From: Streptomyces bluensis
GTDB taxonomy: Bacteria > Actinomycetota > Actinomycetes > Streptomycetales > Streptomycetaceae
Assembly (NCBI RefSeq): GCF_014650715.1
Contig: NZ_BMVM01000005.1
Span: 1-64,000 of the forward strand
Reading direction: 5' to 3'
Length of the DNA stretch: 64,000 nt
Position numbers and translations under genes: made by a program. This document shows, one piece after another, positions 17,397 to 25,880 of the stretch. Position 1 is the first letter of the stretch. The number at the start of each line of letters is the position of its first letter. The notes below the pieces were generated by a model, which saw nothing but the letters and a program-made list of their open reading frames with translations, was not told where the DNA came from and did not search any database.

Positions 17397-18318
17397 CGGT
17401 CTCCCTGGTGCGCTCGCCCCGCAGGGCGACGGCGTACATCTCGTCCGCGTCGAGCCGGCGCAGCTCCTCGGCGATCAGCTCGGACATGGGGCGCACCTTC
17501 AGGGCGAGGGTGCGCGCGGGCTGGCCCGGCAGGGCGAGCGTGGCCAGCGGGCCCTCGGGGCGGTCGATGACGATCTCGCCCTTCTCGGTACCGAGACGGA
17601 CCCCGGTCACCACCGGTCCGGCGGTGACCACCCGCTCGACGGGCGCCCTCAGCCGCACCTGGAGCCAGCGCGCCAGCAGCTCGGCGCTCGGGTTCTCGGC
17701 CTCGCTCTCGACGGCGGCGGACGTGATCTCCGTGTGGGCCTGGTCGAGGGCGGCGGCCAGCATCGAGCGCCACGGGGTGAGCCGGGTCCAGGCCAGGTCG
17801 GTGTCGCCCGGCGCGTACGAGACGACTCGCTGCTCCAGTACGGCCATGGGGTTCTCGACGGCGTACAGATCGGTGATCCGGCGCTGGGCCAGGGCGCCGA
17901 GCGGGTCCTTCGAGGGCACCTCGGGCGCGTTCACGGGCCACCAGACGACGACCGGCGCGTCCGGCAGCAGCAGCGGCAGGACCACGGAGTCGGCGTGGTC
18001 GGCCACGTCGCCGTACAGCCGCAGCACGACCGTCTCCCCGGTGCCCGCGTCCGCACCCACGCGGACCTCGGCGTCCAGGTGGGACCTGGTGCGGTCGCGA
18101 GGGGTGCGGGCATGCCGCTTGATGACGACCAGAGTGCGCGAGGGATGCTCGTGCGAGGCCTCCTCGGCGGCCTTGAGCGAGTCGTAGGCGTTCTCCTCGT
18201 CGGTCACGATGACCATCGTCAGGACCATGCCCACGGCGGGGGTGCCGATGGCCCGGCGTCCCTGCACGAGCGCCTTGTTGATCTTGCTTGCCGTGGTGTC
18301 GGTGAGGTCGATCTTCAT
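17383..18318 (-). CDS. opcA: OpcA, glucose-6-phosphate dehydrogenase assembly protein
   Basis: A 311-residue actinobacterial OpcA homologue, beginning M-K-I-D-L-T-D-T-T-A-S-K-I-N-K-A-L. OpcA allosterically activates or assembles the zwf-encoded dehydrogenase, known from cyanobacteria and common next to zwf in actinobacteria. Recognisable segments are V-L-T-M-V-I-V-T-D-E near residue 27 and P-D-A-P-V-V-V-W-W-P near 125. Its ATG overlaps the zwf stop as ATGA, a sign of translational coupling. Its own stop lies inside the 15-bp tandem array before gnd. Confidence 0.95.
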   Translation of the reverse strand: MKIDLTDTTASKINKALVQGRRAIGTPAVGMVLTMVIVTDEENAYDSLKAAEEASHEHPSRTLVVIKRHARTPRDRTRSHLDAEVRVGADAGTGETVVLRLYGDVADHADSVVLPLLLPDAPVVVWWPVNAPEVPSKDPLGALAQRRITDLYAVENPMAVLEQRVVSYAPGDTDLAWTRLTPWRSMLAAALDQAHTEITSAAVESEAENPSAELLARWLQVRLRAPVERVVTAGPVVTGVRLGTEKGEIVIDRPEGPLATLALPGQPARTLALKVRPMSELIAEELRRLDADEMYAVALRGERTRETAPHV

Positions 18319-19880
18319 GGCCTGCGCCAGCTCCGTCCGTCTCGTATGAGCATCTCGTCGGCTTCCTCGGGACCCCAGGTGCCCGAGCGGTACTGCGCGG
18401 GCCCGCCGTGCCGCTCCCAGTGCTCCTCGATCGGATCGAGGATCCGCCAGGACTCCTCCACCTCCTGATGGCGGGGGAACAGGTTGGCGTCGCCGAGCAG
18501 TACGTCCAGGATCAGACGTTCGTACGCCTCCGGGCTGGACTCCGTGAACGACTCGCCGTACGCGAAGTCCATCGACACGTCCCGGATCTCCATCGAGGTA
18601 CCCGGCACCTTCGACCCGAAGCGCACCGTCATGCCCTCGTCGGGCTGGACGCGGATGACCACCGCGTTCTCGCCGAGTTCCTCGGTGGCGGTGGTGTCGA
18701 AGGGGGAGTGCGGGGCACGCTGGAACACGACCGCGATCTCCGTCACCCGGCGGCCCAGGCGCTTGCCCGTCCGCAGATAGAAGGGGACGCCCGCCCAGCG
18801 GCGGTTGTCGACCTCCAGCTTGATCGCCGCGTACGTGTCGGTCCGCGACGTCGGGGCTATGCCCTCCTCCTGGAGATACCCGGGCACCAGCTCGCCGCCC
18901 TGCCAGCCGGGCGCGTACTGACCGCGCACGGTGTGCGCCCCGAGGTCCTCCGGCAGCCGTACGGACCTGAGGACCTTGAGCTTCTCGGTGAGCAGCGACT
19001 CGGCGTCGAAGGCGATGGGCTCCTCCATGGCGGTCAGCGCAAGGAGCTGGAGCAGGTGGTTCTGGATGACGTCACGGGCCGAGCCGATGCCGTCGTAGTA
19101 GCCGGCGCGGCCGCCGATGCCGATGTCCTCCGCCATCGTGATCTGGACGTGGTCGACGAACGACCGGTTCCAGACCGGCTCGTACATCTGGTTGGCGAAG
19201 CGCAGCGCCAGGATGTTCTGGACGGTCTCCTTGCCCAGGTAGTGGTCGATACGGAACACCTGCTCCGGGTCGAACACCTCGTGCACGACCGCGTTCAGCT
19301 CGCGGGCACTGGCCAGGTCGTGACCGAACGGCTTCTCGATGACCGCACGCCGCCAGGAGCCCTCCGGCGCGTCCGCCAGGCCGTGCTTCTTCAGTTGCCG
19401 GACGACCTTCGGGAAGAACTTCGGCGGCACGGAGAGATAGAAGGCGAAGTTGCCACTGGTGCCGCGGTAGGCGTCCAACTCCTCGACAGCACTGCGCAGT
19501 TGCTCGAACGCGCCGTCGTCGTCGAAGTCGCCCGGCACGAACCGCATGCCCTCGGCGAGCTGCGTCCAGACCTCCTCACGGAAGGGCGTACGGGCGTGCT
19601 CGCGCACCGCGTCGTGCACCACCTGCGCGAAGTCCTGGTCCTCCCAGTCGCGGCGCGCGAACCCGACGAGCGAGAAGCCCGGCGGCAGCAGACCGCGGTT
19701 GGCCAGGTCGTACACGGCCGGCATCAGTTTCTTGCGGGACAGGTCACCGGTCACCCCGAAGATGACCAGGCCCGAGGGGCCCGCGACACGGGGGAGCCGG
19801 CGGTCGCGGGGGTCGCGCAGGGGGTTGGCCCCACGGATCTCGACAGCGTCCACGAAGCGTTCGGATGTCTGCGCACTCAT
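18315..19880 (-). CDS. zwf: Glucose-6-phosphate 1-dehydrogenase
   Basis: A 521-residue NADP-linked enzyme that makes 6-phosphogluconolactone, the first step of the oxidative pentose phosphate path. The coenzyme loop F-G-V-T-G-D-L-S-R-K-K-L lies near residue 42 and the active-site signature R-I-D-H-Y-L-G-K-E near 206, with the catalytic His in it. The ATG at 19880 is chosen; a TTG two codons upstream is possible, and GAGGA lies further up. It starts the zwf-opcA-gnd operon. No transketolase, transaldolase or pgi gene follows, so this may be a second zwf copy, as Streptomyces often carry two. Confidence 0.96.
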   Translation of the reverse strand: MSAQTSERFVDAVEIRGANPLRDPRDRRLPRVAGPSGLVIFGVTGDLSRKKLMPAVYDLANRGLLPPGFSLVGFARRDWEDQDFAQVVHDAVREHARTPFREEVWTQLAEGMRFVPGDFDDDGAFEQLRSAVEELDAYRGTSGNFAFYLSVPPKFFPKVVRQLKKHGLADAPEGSWRRAVIEKPFGHDLASARELNAVVHEVFDPEQVFRIDHYLGKETVQNILALRFANQMYEPVWNRSFVDHVQITMAEDIGIGGRAGYYDGIGSARDVIQNHLLQLLALTAMEEPIAFDAESLLTEKLKVLRSVRLPEDLGAHTVRGQYAPGWQGGELVPGYLQEEGIAPTSRTDTYAAIKLEVDNRRWAGVPFYLRTGKRLGRRVTEIAVVFQRAPHSPFDTTATEELGENAVVIRVQPDEGMTVRFGSKVPGTSMEIRDVSMDFAYGESFTESSPEAYERLILDVLLGDANLFPRHQEVEESWRILDPIEEHWERHGGPAQYRSGTWGPEEADEMLIRDGRSWRRP

Positions 19881-19933
19881 CTTCAAGGAGTCCTCACGGA
19901 ATGGAATGCCATTGCCGGTTCGCCTTCAAATCT

Positions 19934-19948
19934 AAAAGTCTGACTTTT
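19934..19948. promoter_or_regulatory. Perfect palindrome in the zwf / AraC intergenic region
   Basis: AAAAGTC, one base, GACTTTT forms a perfect 7+7 inverted repeat. It is AT-rich against a very GC-rich background. It sits 54 bases ahead of the zwf start and about 115 ahead of the divergent AraC gene, a good place for an operator that controls the pentose phosphate operon. The cognate regulator is unknown; AraC proteins usually prefer direct repeats, so a different protein may bind here. Confidence 0.55.
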
Positions 19949-20062
19949 GCTGGGGAAGGTGCGCCCGTGTCAGCCTTCGGTGAAAGTGGGACAACGACCA
20001 CAGGGCACACTGCGGGGCAGAGCGCAGGGCGGACCGCAGCGCCGAGTCGCCGCGAGAGGGAC

Positions 20063-20992
20063 ATGACCGACAGAACCCCAACCTTCCCAGACGCAGAAGG
20101 AACCTCGGCAGGGGGAACCTCCCGAGACGGTGATGGGATCAAGACGTTCCCCTTTCCCGTCGACCTCAGCCTCTCCGGCGTCGGTATGCAGGTCGGCCGC
20201 ATGGACCCGGACCGCACCTGGCACCCGGACGTGCCGCTGGAGCGTGTGCATCGCATCGACTTCCATGTGGTGATGCTGTTCGGCGGCGGCCCCGTGACCC
20301 ACATGATCGACTTCGCCGAGTACGAGGCCTCCGGCGGCGACCTGCTGTGGATCCGTCCCGGCCAGGTCCACCGCTTCTGCCGTACGGCCGGGTACCGCGG
20401 GACCGTCCTGACCATGCAGCCCGGGTTCCTCCCACGTGCCACCGTCGAGGCGACCGGCCTCTACCGCTACGACCTCCCACCGCTGCTGCGCCCGGACGCG
20501 GCCCAGCTCGCCGCTCTACGACACTCCCTCGACCAGCTGGAACGCGAGTACACCGACACCGAGACCCTCCCGCTCAGCCTGCACACCGCCGTGCTGCGGC
20601 ACTCCCTCACCGCGTTCCTGATCCGCCTGTCCCACCTCGCGGCCGGTACGGCGGAAGCCGAGCGCCGACGGGCCGACACCACCTTCGCCCGGTTCCGGGA
20701 GGCCGTCGAGAGGGGCTTCGCGGCCAACCACAGCGTCAGCGCGTACGCCGACGCACTCGGCTACTCCCGCCGTACGCTGGTGCGCGCCGTCCGCGCCGCC
20801 ACGGGGGAGACGCCCAAGGGCTTCATCGACAAGCGGGTGGTCCTGGAGGCCAAGCGTCTACTGGCGCACACGGACATGCCGATCGGCCGCGTCGGCGCCG
20901 CGGTCGGGTTCCCCGACGCGGCCAACTTCTCCAAGTTCTTCCATCTGCACGCGGGGATGAATCCGGTGAGGTTCCGGGCGGAGCTGCGGTGA
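20063..20992 (+). CDS. AraC-family transcriptional regulator
   Basis: A 309-residue regulator. The N-terminal half is a cupin-like sensor (residues 30-140), including G-G-D-L-L-W-I-R-P-G-Q-V-H-R-F. The C-terminal about 100 residues hold the two HTH motifs, S-V-S-A-Y-A-D-A-L-G-Y-S-R-R-T-L-V-R-A and the signature P-I-G-R-V-G-A-A-V-G-F-P-D-A-A-N-F-S-K-F-F. The ATG at 20063 has GAGAGGG just upstream; an open extension into the zwf promoter region is not credible. It is divergent from zwf, but its target could lie elsewhere. Confidence 0.9.
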   Translation: MTDRTPTFPDAEGTSAGGTSRDGDGIKTFPFPVDLSLSGVGMQVGRMDPDRTWHPDVPLERVHRIDFHVVMLFGGGPVTHMIDFAEYEASGGDLLWIRPGQVHRFCRTAGYRGTVLTMQPGFLPRATVEATGLYRYDLPPLLRPDAAQLAALRHSLDQLEREYTDTETLPLSLHTAVLRHSLTAFLIRLSHLAAGTAEAERRRADTTFARFREAVERGFAANHSVSAYADALGYSRRTLVRAVRAATGETPKGFIDKRVVLEAKRLLAHTDMPIGRVGAAVGFPDAANFSKFFHLHAGMNPVRFRAELR

Positions 20993-21032
20993 GGGGGTGT
21001 GGCCGGGCCGTGGGCCCGGAAGAACTGGAAGA

Positions 21033-21982
21033 TCACAACGCTTGAGGAGCCGGAACGTCCGCCCCTCCCGGTAGCCAGACGCTCGCCCTGCCGGGCGGCC
21101 GGAAGCCCGCCCGCACGTACGACACCAGGTCCCGCAGCCCGGGGGGCCGGTTGTGCGAGTGCCAGACCAGGGACCACGGGTACGTCGGCGTGGGCTCGAC
21201 GAGCGGGATGCGGTACAGCGTCTCGCCCTCCGGCCAGGTGAGCCGGGTCTTCTGTCCCACGAAGGTGATCAGCGAGCTCGATGCGGCGATCGTCTCCAGT
21301 AGTGCCTCCGGACCGAAGTTCGGGCCACTTGAGTCGATGACCAGGGAGAACGCCTCGCCGAACTCGCGGTAGAACTCCCCCACTCACTGCCGCCGACGAT
21401 TCCGGGCATCCAGGCGGTGAAGGAGCCCAGATCCCCGGGACGGAGCCGCTCGGCCCCCGCGAGCGGGTGCCCCGCACCGACGACGACCTCCAGCCCCTCG
21501 AAGTACACGGGAGTGCTGGTGAGCAGCGGATCGCGTTCCTCGACGGGGCTCCGCAGGTACGCGAACGCCACGTCGATCTCGCCGTCCAGGAGCGCGCGGA
21601 CGGCCGCGTCGGCCTTGGCGAGCGTCACCGACTCCAGCGCAATGTCCGGATGCGCGCGATGGAAGTCACGCAGCATCTCGGCCGACGCGAGGTGACTGCG
21701 CAGTACGTCGACCCTGAGGGGGTCCCCGGCGATCCGTACCGATGCGACCGCCTGCCGCACCGCCATCAGGACGGCTCGCGCGTGCGGGAGGAAGGACTCT
21801 CCCTGCCCGGTGAGGACGGCACCCGTGGGCACACGCCGGAACAACGCGACACCAAGGTGCGACTCAAGTGCCGCGACGCGTTTGGACACCGCCTGCTGCG
21901 TCACCCCGAGACGGGTGGCCGCATGCCGGAACTGTCCCTCTTCCGCCACGGCGACGAAGGCGCGCACGGACTCCAGATTCAC
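21033..21982 (-). pseudogene. LysR-family regulator interrupted by a one-base frameshift
   Basis: The N-terminal HTH (V-N-L-E-S-V-R-A-F-V-A-V-A-E-E-G-Q-F, then T-Q-Q-A-V-S-K-R-V-A-A-L-E) and most of the LysR substrate domain are read in one frame to W-M-P-G-I-V-G-G-S-E-W-G. The rest (E-F-Y-R-E-F-G-E-A-F onward) continues in another frame. The switch falls at a run of five C on the plus strand, 21377-21381. Adding one base there restores a single 316-codon gene of normal LysR length. It is either a real inactivating deletion or a homopolymer sequencing error. The GTG start lacks a ribosome site and may be leaderless. Confidence 0.8.
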
Positions 21983-22142
21983 CCGGGGGACGCTAGCACC
22001 CGACAACGATGGGTTGTACGGCGGTCTGCTCCCGCGGTGTGAAACCGCTGTGGGCGCCGGGCTGACATGAGTGCGGACCCGGCCGGGGACCACCCCGGCC
22101 GGGTCCGTGCGGGCGCCTCCCGCCTATCGGTCACCTCCTCGC

Positions 22143-23540
22143 TCAGCGACCGAAGTTGAACCAGTTCACGTTCACGAACTCCTGGGACTGGCCGCTGGTG
22201 AACGTGAGGTAGACGTCATGGGTCCCGGTGACACCGCTGATGTTGGCCGGGACCGTGCGCCAGGACTGCCAGCCGCCCGTGTTGCCGATGGCGAAGCTGC
22301 CGACGGGTGGGTTCGTGCGGCTGTCCAGGCGGACCTCGACGAGGCCGCTGACGCCCGAGGCGGCACCGCTGGCGACGCGGGCGCTGAACTGGGTGGCCGT
22401 CATGGAGCCGAAGGTGACGCCGCGGTACAGGGCCCAGTCGCCGCCCGCGAGGCCGCCGATGTTCTGGCCGCCGCCCGAGTCGGAGGTGGACTCGGTGCTC
22501 ACGCCGCTCTGGCTGTCGTACGACTCGGCCTGGATGGCGCTGTAAGCGTCACGGTTGCCGGTCGGAGGCGGGGTGCTGCCCCCGCCGGCCGACAGCACCT
22601 GGACGTAGTCGACGACCATGGGGTGGCCGGGTTGGGTGTCGCCGTCCAGGCCGCCGCCGAACGCGTCGGGGAAGCCGCCGCCCATCGCCACGTTCAGGAT
22701 GATGAAGAAGCCGTGGTTGGTGGCGTTGGCCCAGGTCGTCGCGTCGACCTGGTTGGCCGTCACCGTGTGGTAGTTGCTGCCGTCGACGTAGAAGCGGATC
22801 GCCTCAGGGCTCACCGAGCGGTCCCACTCCATGCTGTAGGTGTGGAAGCCCGACTGACACGTGGTGTTGGGACAGGCCGTGGAGTTGCCGATGCCGGTGC
22901 TCTCGTTGCACGGGCCGCCCGGGTTGGTGCCGCAGTGCATCGTGGACCACACGCGGTTGAGGCCCTGGACGTTCTCCATGATGTCGAGCTCACCGATGCT
23001 CGGCCAGTTCTGGTAGTTGCCGCGGAAGGGCGCGCCCAGCATCCAGAACGCGGGCCAGTAGCCCTCGGCCGCGACGCCGGTGACGTTCGGCATCTGGATA
23101 CGGCCCTCCACGCGCAGCTTCCCGCCCGAGGGGGGCTGGAAGTCCGTGCGGTTGGTCTCGATGCGGCCCGAGGTCCACTTGCCGGCGGCGTCGCGCCGTG
23201 GGGTGATGCGGAGGTTGCCGTTGCCGTCGAGCGCGACGTTGTTGGTGCTGTTCGTCATCGTCTCGACCTCGCCGGTGCCCCAGTTGGCGGGACCGCCCGG
23301 GTAGGAAGTACCCGTCGCGTACTGCCAGTTCGAGGTGTTGACTCCGGTGCCCGCAGGGCCGTCGAAGTCGTCGACGAAGACCTGGGTCCAGCCGGCCGGC
23401 GGCGTGGGCGCGGACGCCTGCGCCGCCGAGGCGCCGGCCGCGGCCAGGCTCAGCGCGGCGGCGAGGGCGAGGAGCGTGCGGCGCAGGCGGCCTCGTCTGG
23501 GGGGTGCGGAGGGTGTGGGGGTTGTGGGGGTTGTCCTCAT
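22143..23540 (-). CDS. Secreted GH16 beta-glucanase with CBM6 domain
   Basis: A 465-residue extracellular endo-beta-glucanase of the laminarinase type, expected to cut beta-1,3-linked glucans. A Sec signal (to about residue 43) precedes the GH16 domain (about 50-310). That domain contains the catalytic E-L-D-I-M-E in I-G-E-L-D-I-M-E-N-V, the H-T-Y-S-M-E-W-D strand and the final M-V-V-D-Y-V-Q-V. A Gly/Ser/Pro linker leads to a family 6 carbohydrate-binding module (about 330-465) that starts Y-S-A-I-Q-A-E-S-Y. AAGAGGT precedes the ATG. A perfect LacI-type palindrome lies 68 bases upstream of the start, so sugar-induced expression is likely. Confidence 0.95.
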   Translation of the reverse strand: MRTTPTTPTPSAPPRRGRLRRTLLALAAALSLAAAGASAAQASAPTPPAGWTQVFVDDFDGPAGTGVNTSNWQYATGTSYPGGPANWGTGEVETMTNSTNNVALDGNGNLRITPRRDAAGKWTSGRIETNRTDFQPPSGGKLRVEGRIQMPNVTGVAAEGYWPAFWMLGAPFRGNYQNWPSIGELDIMENVQGLNRVWSTMHCGTNPGGPCNESTGIGNSTACPNTTCQSGFHTYSMEWDRSVSPEAIRFYVDGSNYHTVTANQVDATTWANATNHGFFIILNVAMGGGFPDAFGGGLDGDTQPGHPMVVDYVQVLSAGGGSTPPPTGNRDAYSAIQAESYDSQSGVSTESTSDSGGGQNIGGLAGGDWALYRGVTFGSMTATQFSARVASGAASGVSGLVEVRLDSRTNPPVGSFAIGNTGGWQSWRTVPANISGVTGTHDVYLTFTSGQSQEFVNVNWFNFGR

Positions 23541-23607
23541 GAGTACCTCTTTGCGTACGGAGTGGGGTGCGCAGGTGCTGAGGCGAGCGCCCCGGGGAAG
23601 ACCGTGC

Positions 23608-23623
23608 TTGAGAGCGCTCTCAA
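23608..23623. promoter_or_regulatory. LacI-type (CebR/BglR-like) operator upstream of the glucanase
   Basis: TTGAGAGCGCTCTCAA is a perfect 16-bp palindrome with the AGCGCT core of LacI-family operators. Its inner 14 bases differ from the CebR site TGGGAGCGCTCCCA, as I recall it, by one base in each arm. It lies in the promoter region of the GH16 gene. No LacI-type gene is in the window, so the repressor would act from elsewhere on the chromosome. Confidence 0.75.
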
Positions 23624-23867
23624 CGAGAGGTGCGGGGCCAATGTGCTCCCGGTCACTCCGATCGTCAAGAGGTGAAGCGGCGAAAGTTCCTTGGGAGAGG
23701 GCCGAGTTCACACCCTGAAGGAGACCTCTCCGTACGGGAAGAGCCGTACGAGGCATGCCGGGGCCGGTGGCCCCCGGACGGGGGTCCTGACAGGGTGCGG
23801 GCGATCTCGTGCGAAGATCACTCCTGGTCCAGGGAACCAGAACCCGGGATTCCCCCTCTCTAGGGTC

Positions 23868-23956
23868 GGGTGCCGCCCGAAACTCCCCCCGAGGTTGCGG
23901 GCGGCACCCGGTGACCTGCAACAAGGTGTTCATGCCCCGTGCATGGTCCTGCACGG
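23868..23956 (+). promoter_or_regulatory. Two consecutive hairpins in the leader of the sulfatase gene
   Basis: The 473-base gap 23541-24013 holds the glucanase operator and, nearer the sulfatase, two inverted repeats. Bases 23868-23879 (GGGTGCCGCCCG) pair perfectly with 23898-23909 across an 18-base loop, and 23937-23943 (CCGTGCA) pair with 23950-23956 across six bases. Both lie within 150 bases of the start codon, and neither is followed by a T run. They may form a structured leader, an attenuator or a processed RNA. The rest of the gap shows nothing I can name. Confidence 0.45.
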
Positions 23957-24013
23957 AGAGTCCCCTTGATCATCGGTTTACGACCCGCAACCGCACGCCG
24001 ACAGGAGTTCCGC

Positions 24014-25807
24014 ATGCCCAGCCGCCGCCGTTTTCTCGCCGGGTCCGCCGCCCTCGGCGTGGCCGGAGCGGCGGCCGGGTGTTCCGCCGGCAAGGAGGCC
24101 GGGGGCGGAGACGCGGCGCCGCCGGCCGGCGCACCGTCCCCCTCGGTCGTGCCCGCCGCCCGGCCCAAGGGGCAGCGGCTCAACTTCGTGGTGGTCCTCG
24201 CGGACGACCTCGGCTGGGGCGAGCTCGGCAGTTACGGGCAGAAGCTGATCGACACACCCCGTCTCGACGCCCTCGCCGCCGAGGGGCTGCGGTTCACCGA
24301 CGCGTACGCCGCCGCCCCCGTCTGCGCACCCTCACGCTGCTCCCTGCTCACCGGACTGCACAGCGGCCACGCGACCGTGCGCGAGAACCCGTGGGGCGCC
24401 GGGGGCCAGGCCGGCCTCACCGAGGACGACTTCACCTTCGCGGAGGCACTGCGGGCCTGCGGCTACCGCACCGGCCTCATCGGCAAGTGGGGCTTCGGCC
24501 CCGAGGCACCGGACCAGCCGAGCCACCCCAACTCCCGCGGCTTCGAGGAGTTCTACGGCTATCTGACGCACGGCCACGCCCACGACTACTTCCCCGACTA
24601 CCTCTGGGACAACGGCACCCGGCAGGAGATCCCCGCGAATCGGGGCGGCGCCCGCGAGGTGTACGCGCCCGATCTCATCCAGCAGCGCTCGCTCGACTTC
24701 ATCGACACGCACAAGGACGAGCCGTTCCTGCTGTACCTCGCGCCGACCGTCCCCCACGCCCCCAGCCGCGCCCCGGACCTCGGCCGGTACGCGGACGCCC
24801 CCTGGAGCCACCCCGACAAAGCGCACGCCGCCCAGGTCACGTCCTTCGACACCCTTGTGGGCAGCGTCGTCGACCGGCTCACCGAGCACGGTCTGGCCGA
24901 GCGCACGCTCGTCCTCGTCACCAGCGACAACGGCCCGCACGAGGAGGGCGGCACCGATCCCGACCTCTTCGACGGCAACGGTCCGCTGCGCGGCTACAAG
25001 CGCAATCTTTATGAGGGAGGCATCCGCGTTCCGCTCATCGCCTGGTCGAAGGGCCGTGTCCGGGCCGGGACCACCGACCGGCCGACCCCGCTGATCGACC
25101 TCCTGCCGACGCTGGCGGACCTCGCGGGCGCGCCCGTCCCCACGGACATCGACGGCCTCTCGCTCGCGCCGCTGCTGAGCGGCGGCCGGAACACCGCCCA
25201 CGCCCCCTATCACGATCACCTGTACTTCTACCGCAACCACAGCGGCACCTCCCCGCGCGCCAACGCCGTCGACGGCGGCCGGATACGGCGCCTGTCCGAG
25301 GCCGTGCGCCGCGGCGACTTCAAGGCGGTGCGGTTCGCGCCCGGTCAGGACCGGCGGGCGCCGGACGACCGCTGGCAGGTCGAGCTGTACGACCTCGCCA
25401 AGGACCCCTCGGAGCAGGACGACCTCGCGACGGCACGGCCCGCCGAGGCCGACGCGCTGGTCCGCCTCATGCGTGAGTCGTGGGTCGACGGCTACGAGCG
25501 CAGGCCCTTCGGTGTCACGGTCGAAGTGGCCCGGCAGGGCACGGAGTTCCTCGTGACCGCCACGCTCGCCAACGGCTCCGCCCGGCCGTGGACGGCCGCC
25601 CAGCTCGCCCTCCAGACGCCCGGCCGCTGGCAGGTGCGCGCACTGGGCCCGGCGACCGCGGACCGCGTCCCGGCGGGCGGCCGGCTCACCGCCCGCTGGA
25701 CGGTCACGCCCTCCGCGGGCGCACCAAGCGGACGGCTGACCTGCCGGGGCACGGCCACGCACGCGGGGACGCCGGTGACGTACGCGGCTCAGGTCGTCGC
25801 GCGGTAG
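24014..25807 (+). CDS. Tat-exported lipoprotein sulfatase
   Basis: A 597-residue arylsulfatase-family enzyme. The start M-P-S-R-R-R-F-L-A-G is a twin-arginine signal, and A-A-G-C at about 20-23 is a lipobox, so the mature protein should be tethered outside the membrane. Metal ligands lie in V-L-A-D-D-L-G-W-G near residue 65. The formylglycine site C-A-P-S-R is at 104-108, within the full sulfatase signature, so maturation needs a formylglycine-generating enzyme. S-D-N-G-P-H near 300 completes the site. AGGAG is 7 bases before the ATG. The C-terminal 110 residues look like an extra beta-sandwich. Substrate unknown. Confidence 0.93.
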   Translation: MPSRRRFLAGSAALGVAGAAAGCSAGKEAGGGDAAPPAGAPSPSVVPAARPKGQRLNFVVVLADDLGWGELGSYGQKLIDTPRLDALAAEGLRFTDAYAAAPVCAPSRCSLLTGLHSGHATVRENPWGAGGQAGLTEDDFTFAEALRACGYRTGLIGKWGFGPEAPDQPSHPNSRGFEEFYGYLTHGHAHDYFPDYLWDNGTRQEIPANRGGAREVYAPDLIQQRSLDFIDTHKDEPFLLYLAPTVPHAPSRAPDLGRYADAPWSHPDKAHAAQVTSFDTLVGSVVDRLTEHGLAERTLVLVTSDNGPHEEGGTDPDLFDGNGPLRGYKRNLYEGGIRVPLIAWSKGRVRAGTTDRPTPLIDLLPTLADLAGAPVPTDIDGLSLAPLLSGGRNTAHAPYHDHLYFYRNHSGTSPRANAVDGGRIRRLSEAVRRGDFKAVRFAPGQDRRAPDDRWQVELYDLAKDPSEQDDLATARPAEADALVRLMRESWVDGYERRPFGVTVEVARQGTEFLVTATLANGSARPWTAAQLALQTPGRWQVRALGPATADRVPAGGRLTARWTVTPSAGAPSGRLTCRGTATHAGTPVTYAAQVVAR

Positions 25808-25830
25808 GCGCCGGGCGAGACGAGGCGCCT
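25806..25830 (+). terminator. Hairpin directly after the sulfatase stop
   Basis: AGGCGCC at 25806-25812 pairs with GGCGCCT at 25824-25830 across an 11-base loop, and its first base is the middle of the TAG stop. There is no T tract, as is usual in Streptomyces. The IclR gene converges from the right at 25881, so the hairpin may serve both directions. Confidence 0.5.
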
Positions 25831-25880
25831 GGCGCGAGGGCCCGTAGCGGGCGGATGCGGGCGGCGCCGCGTGGGCCGGA

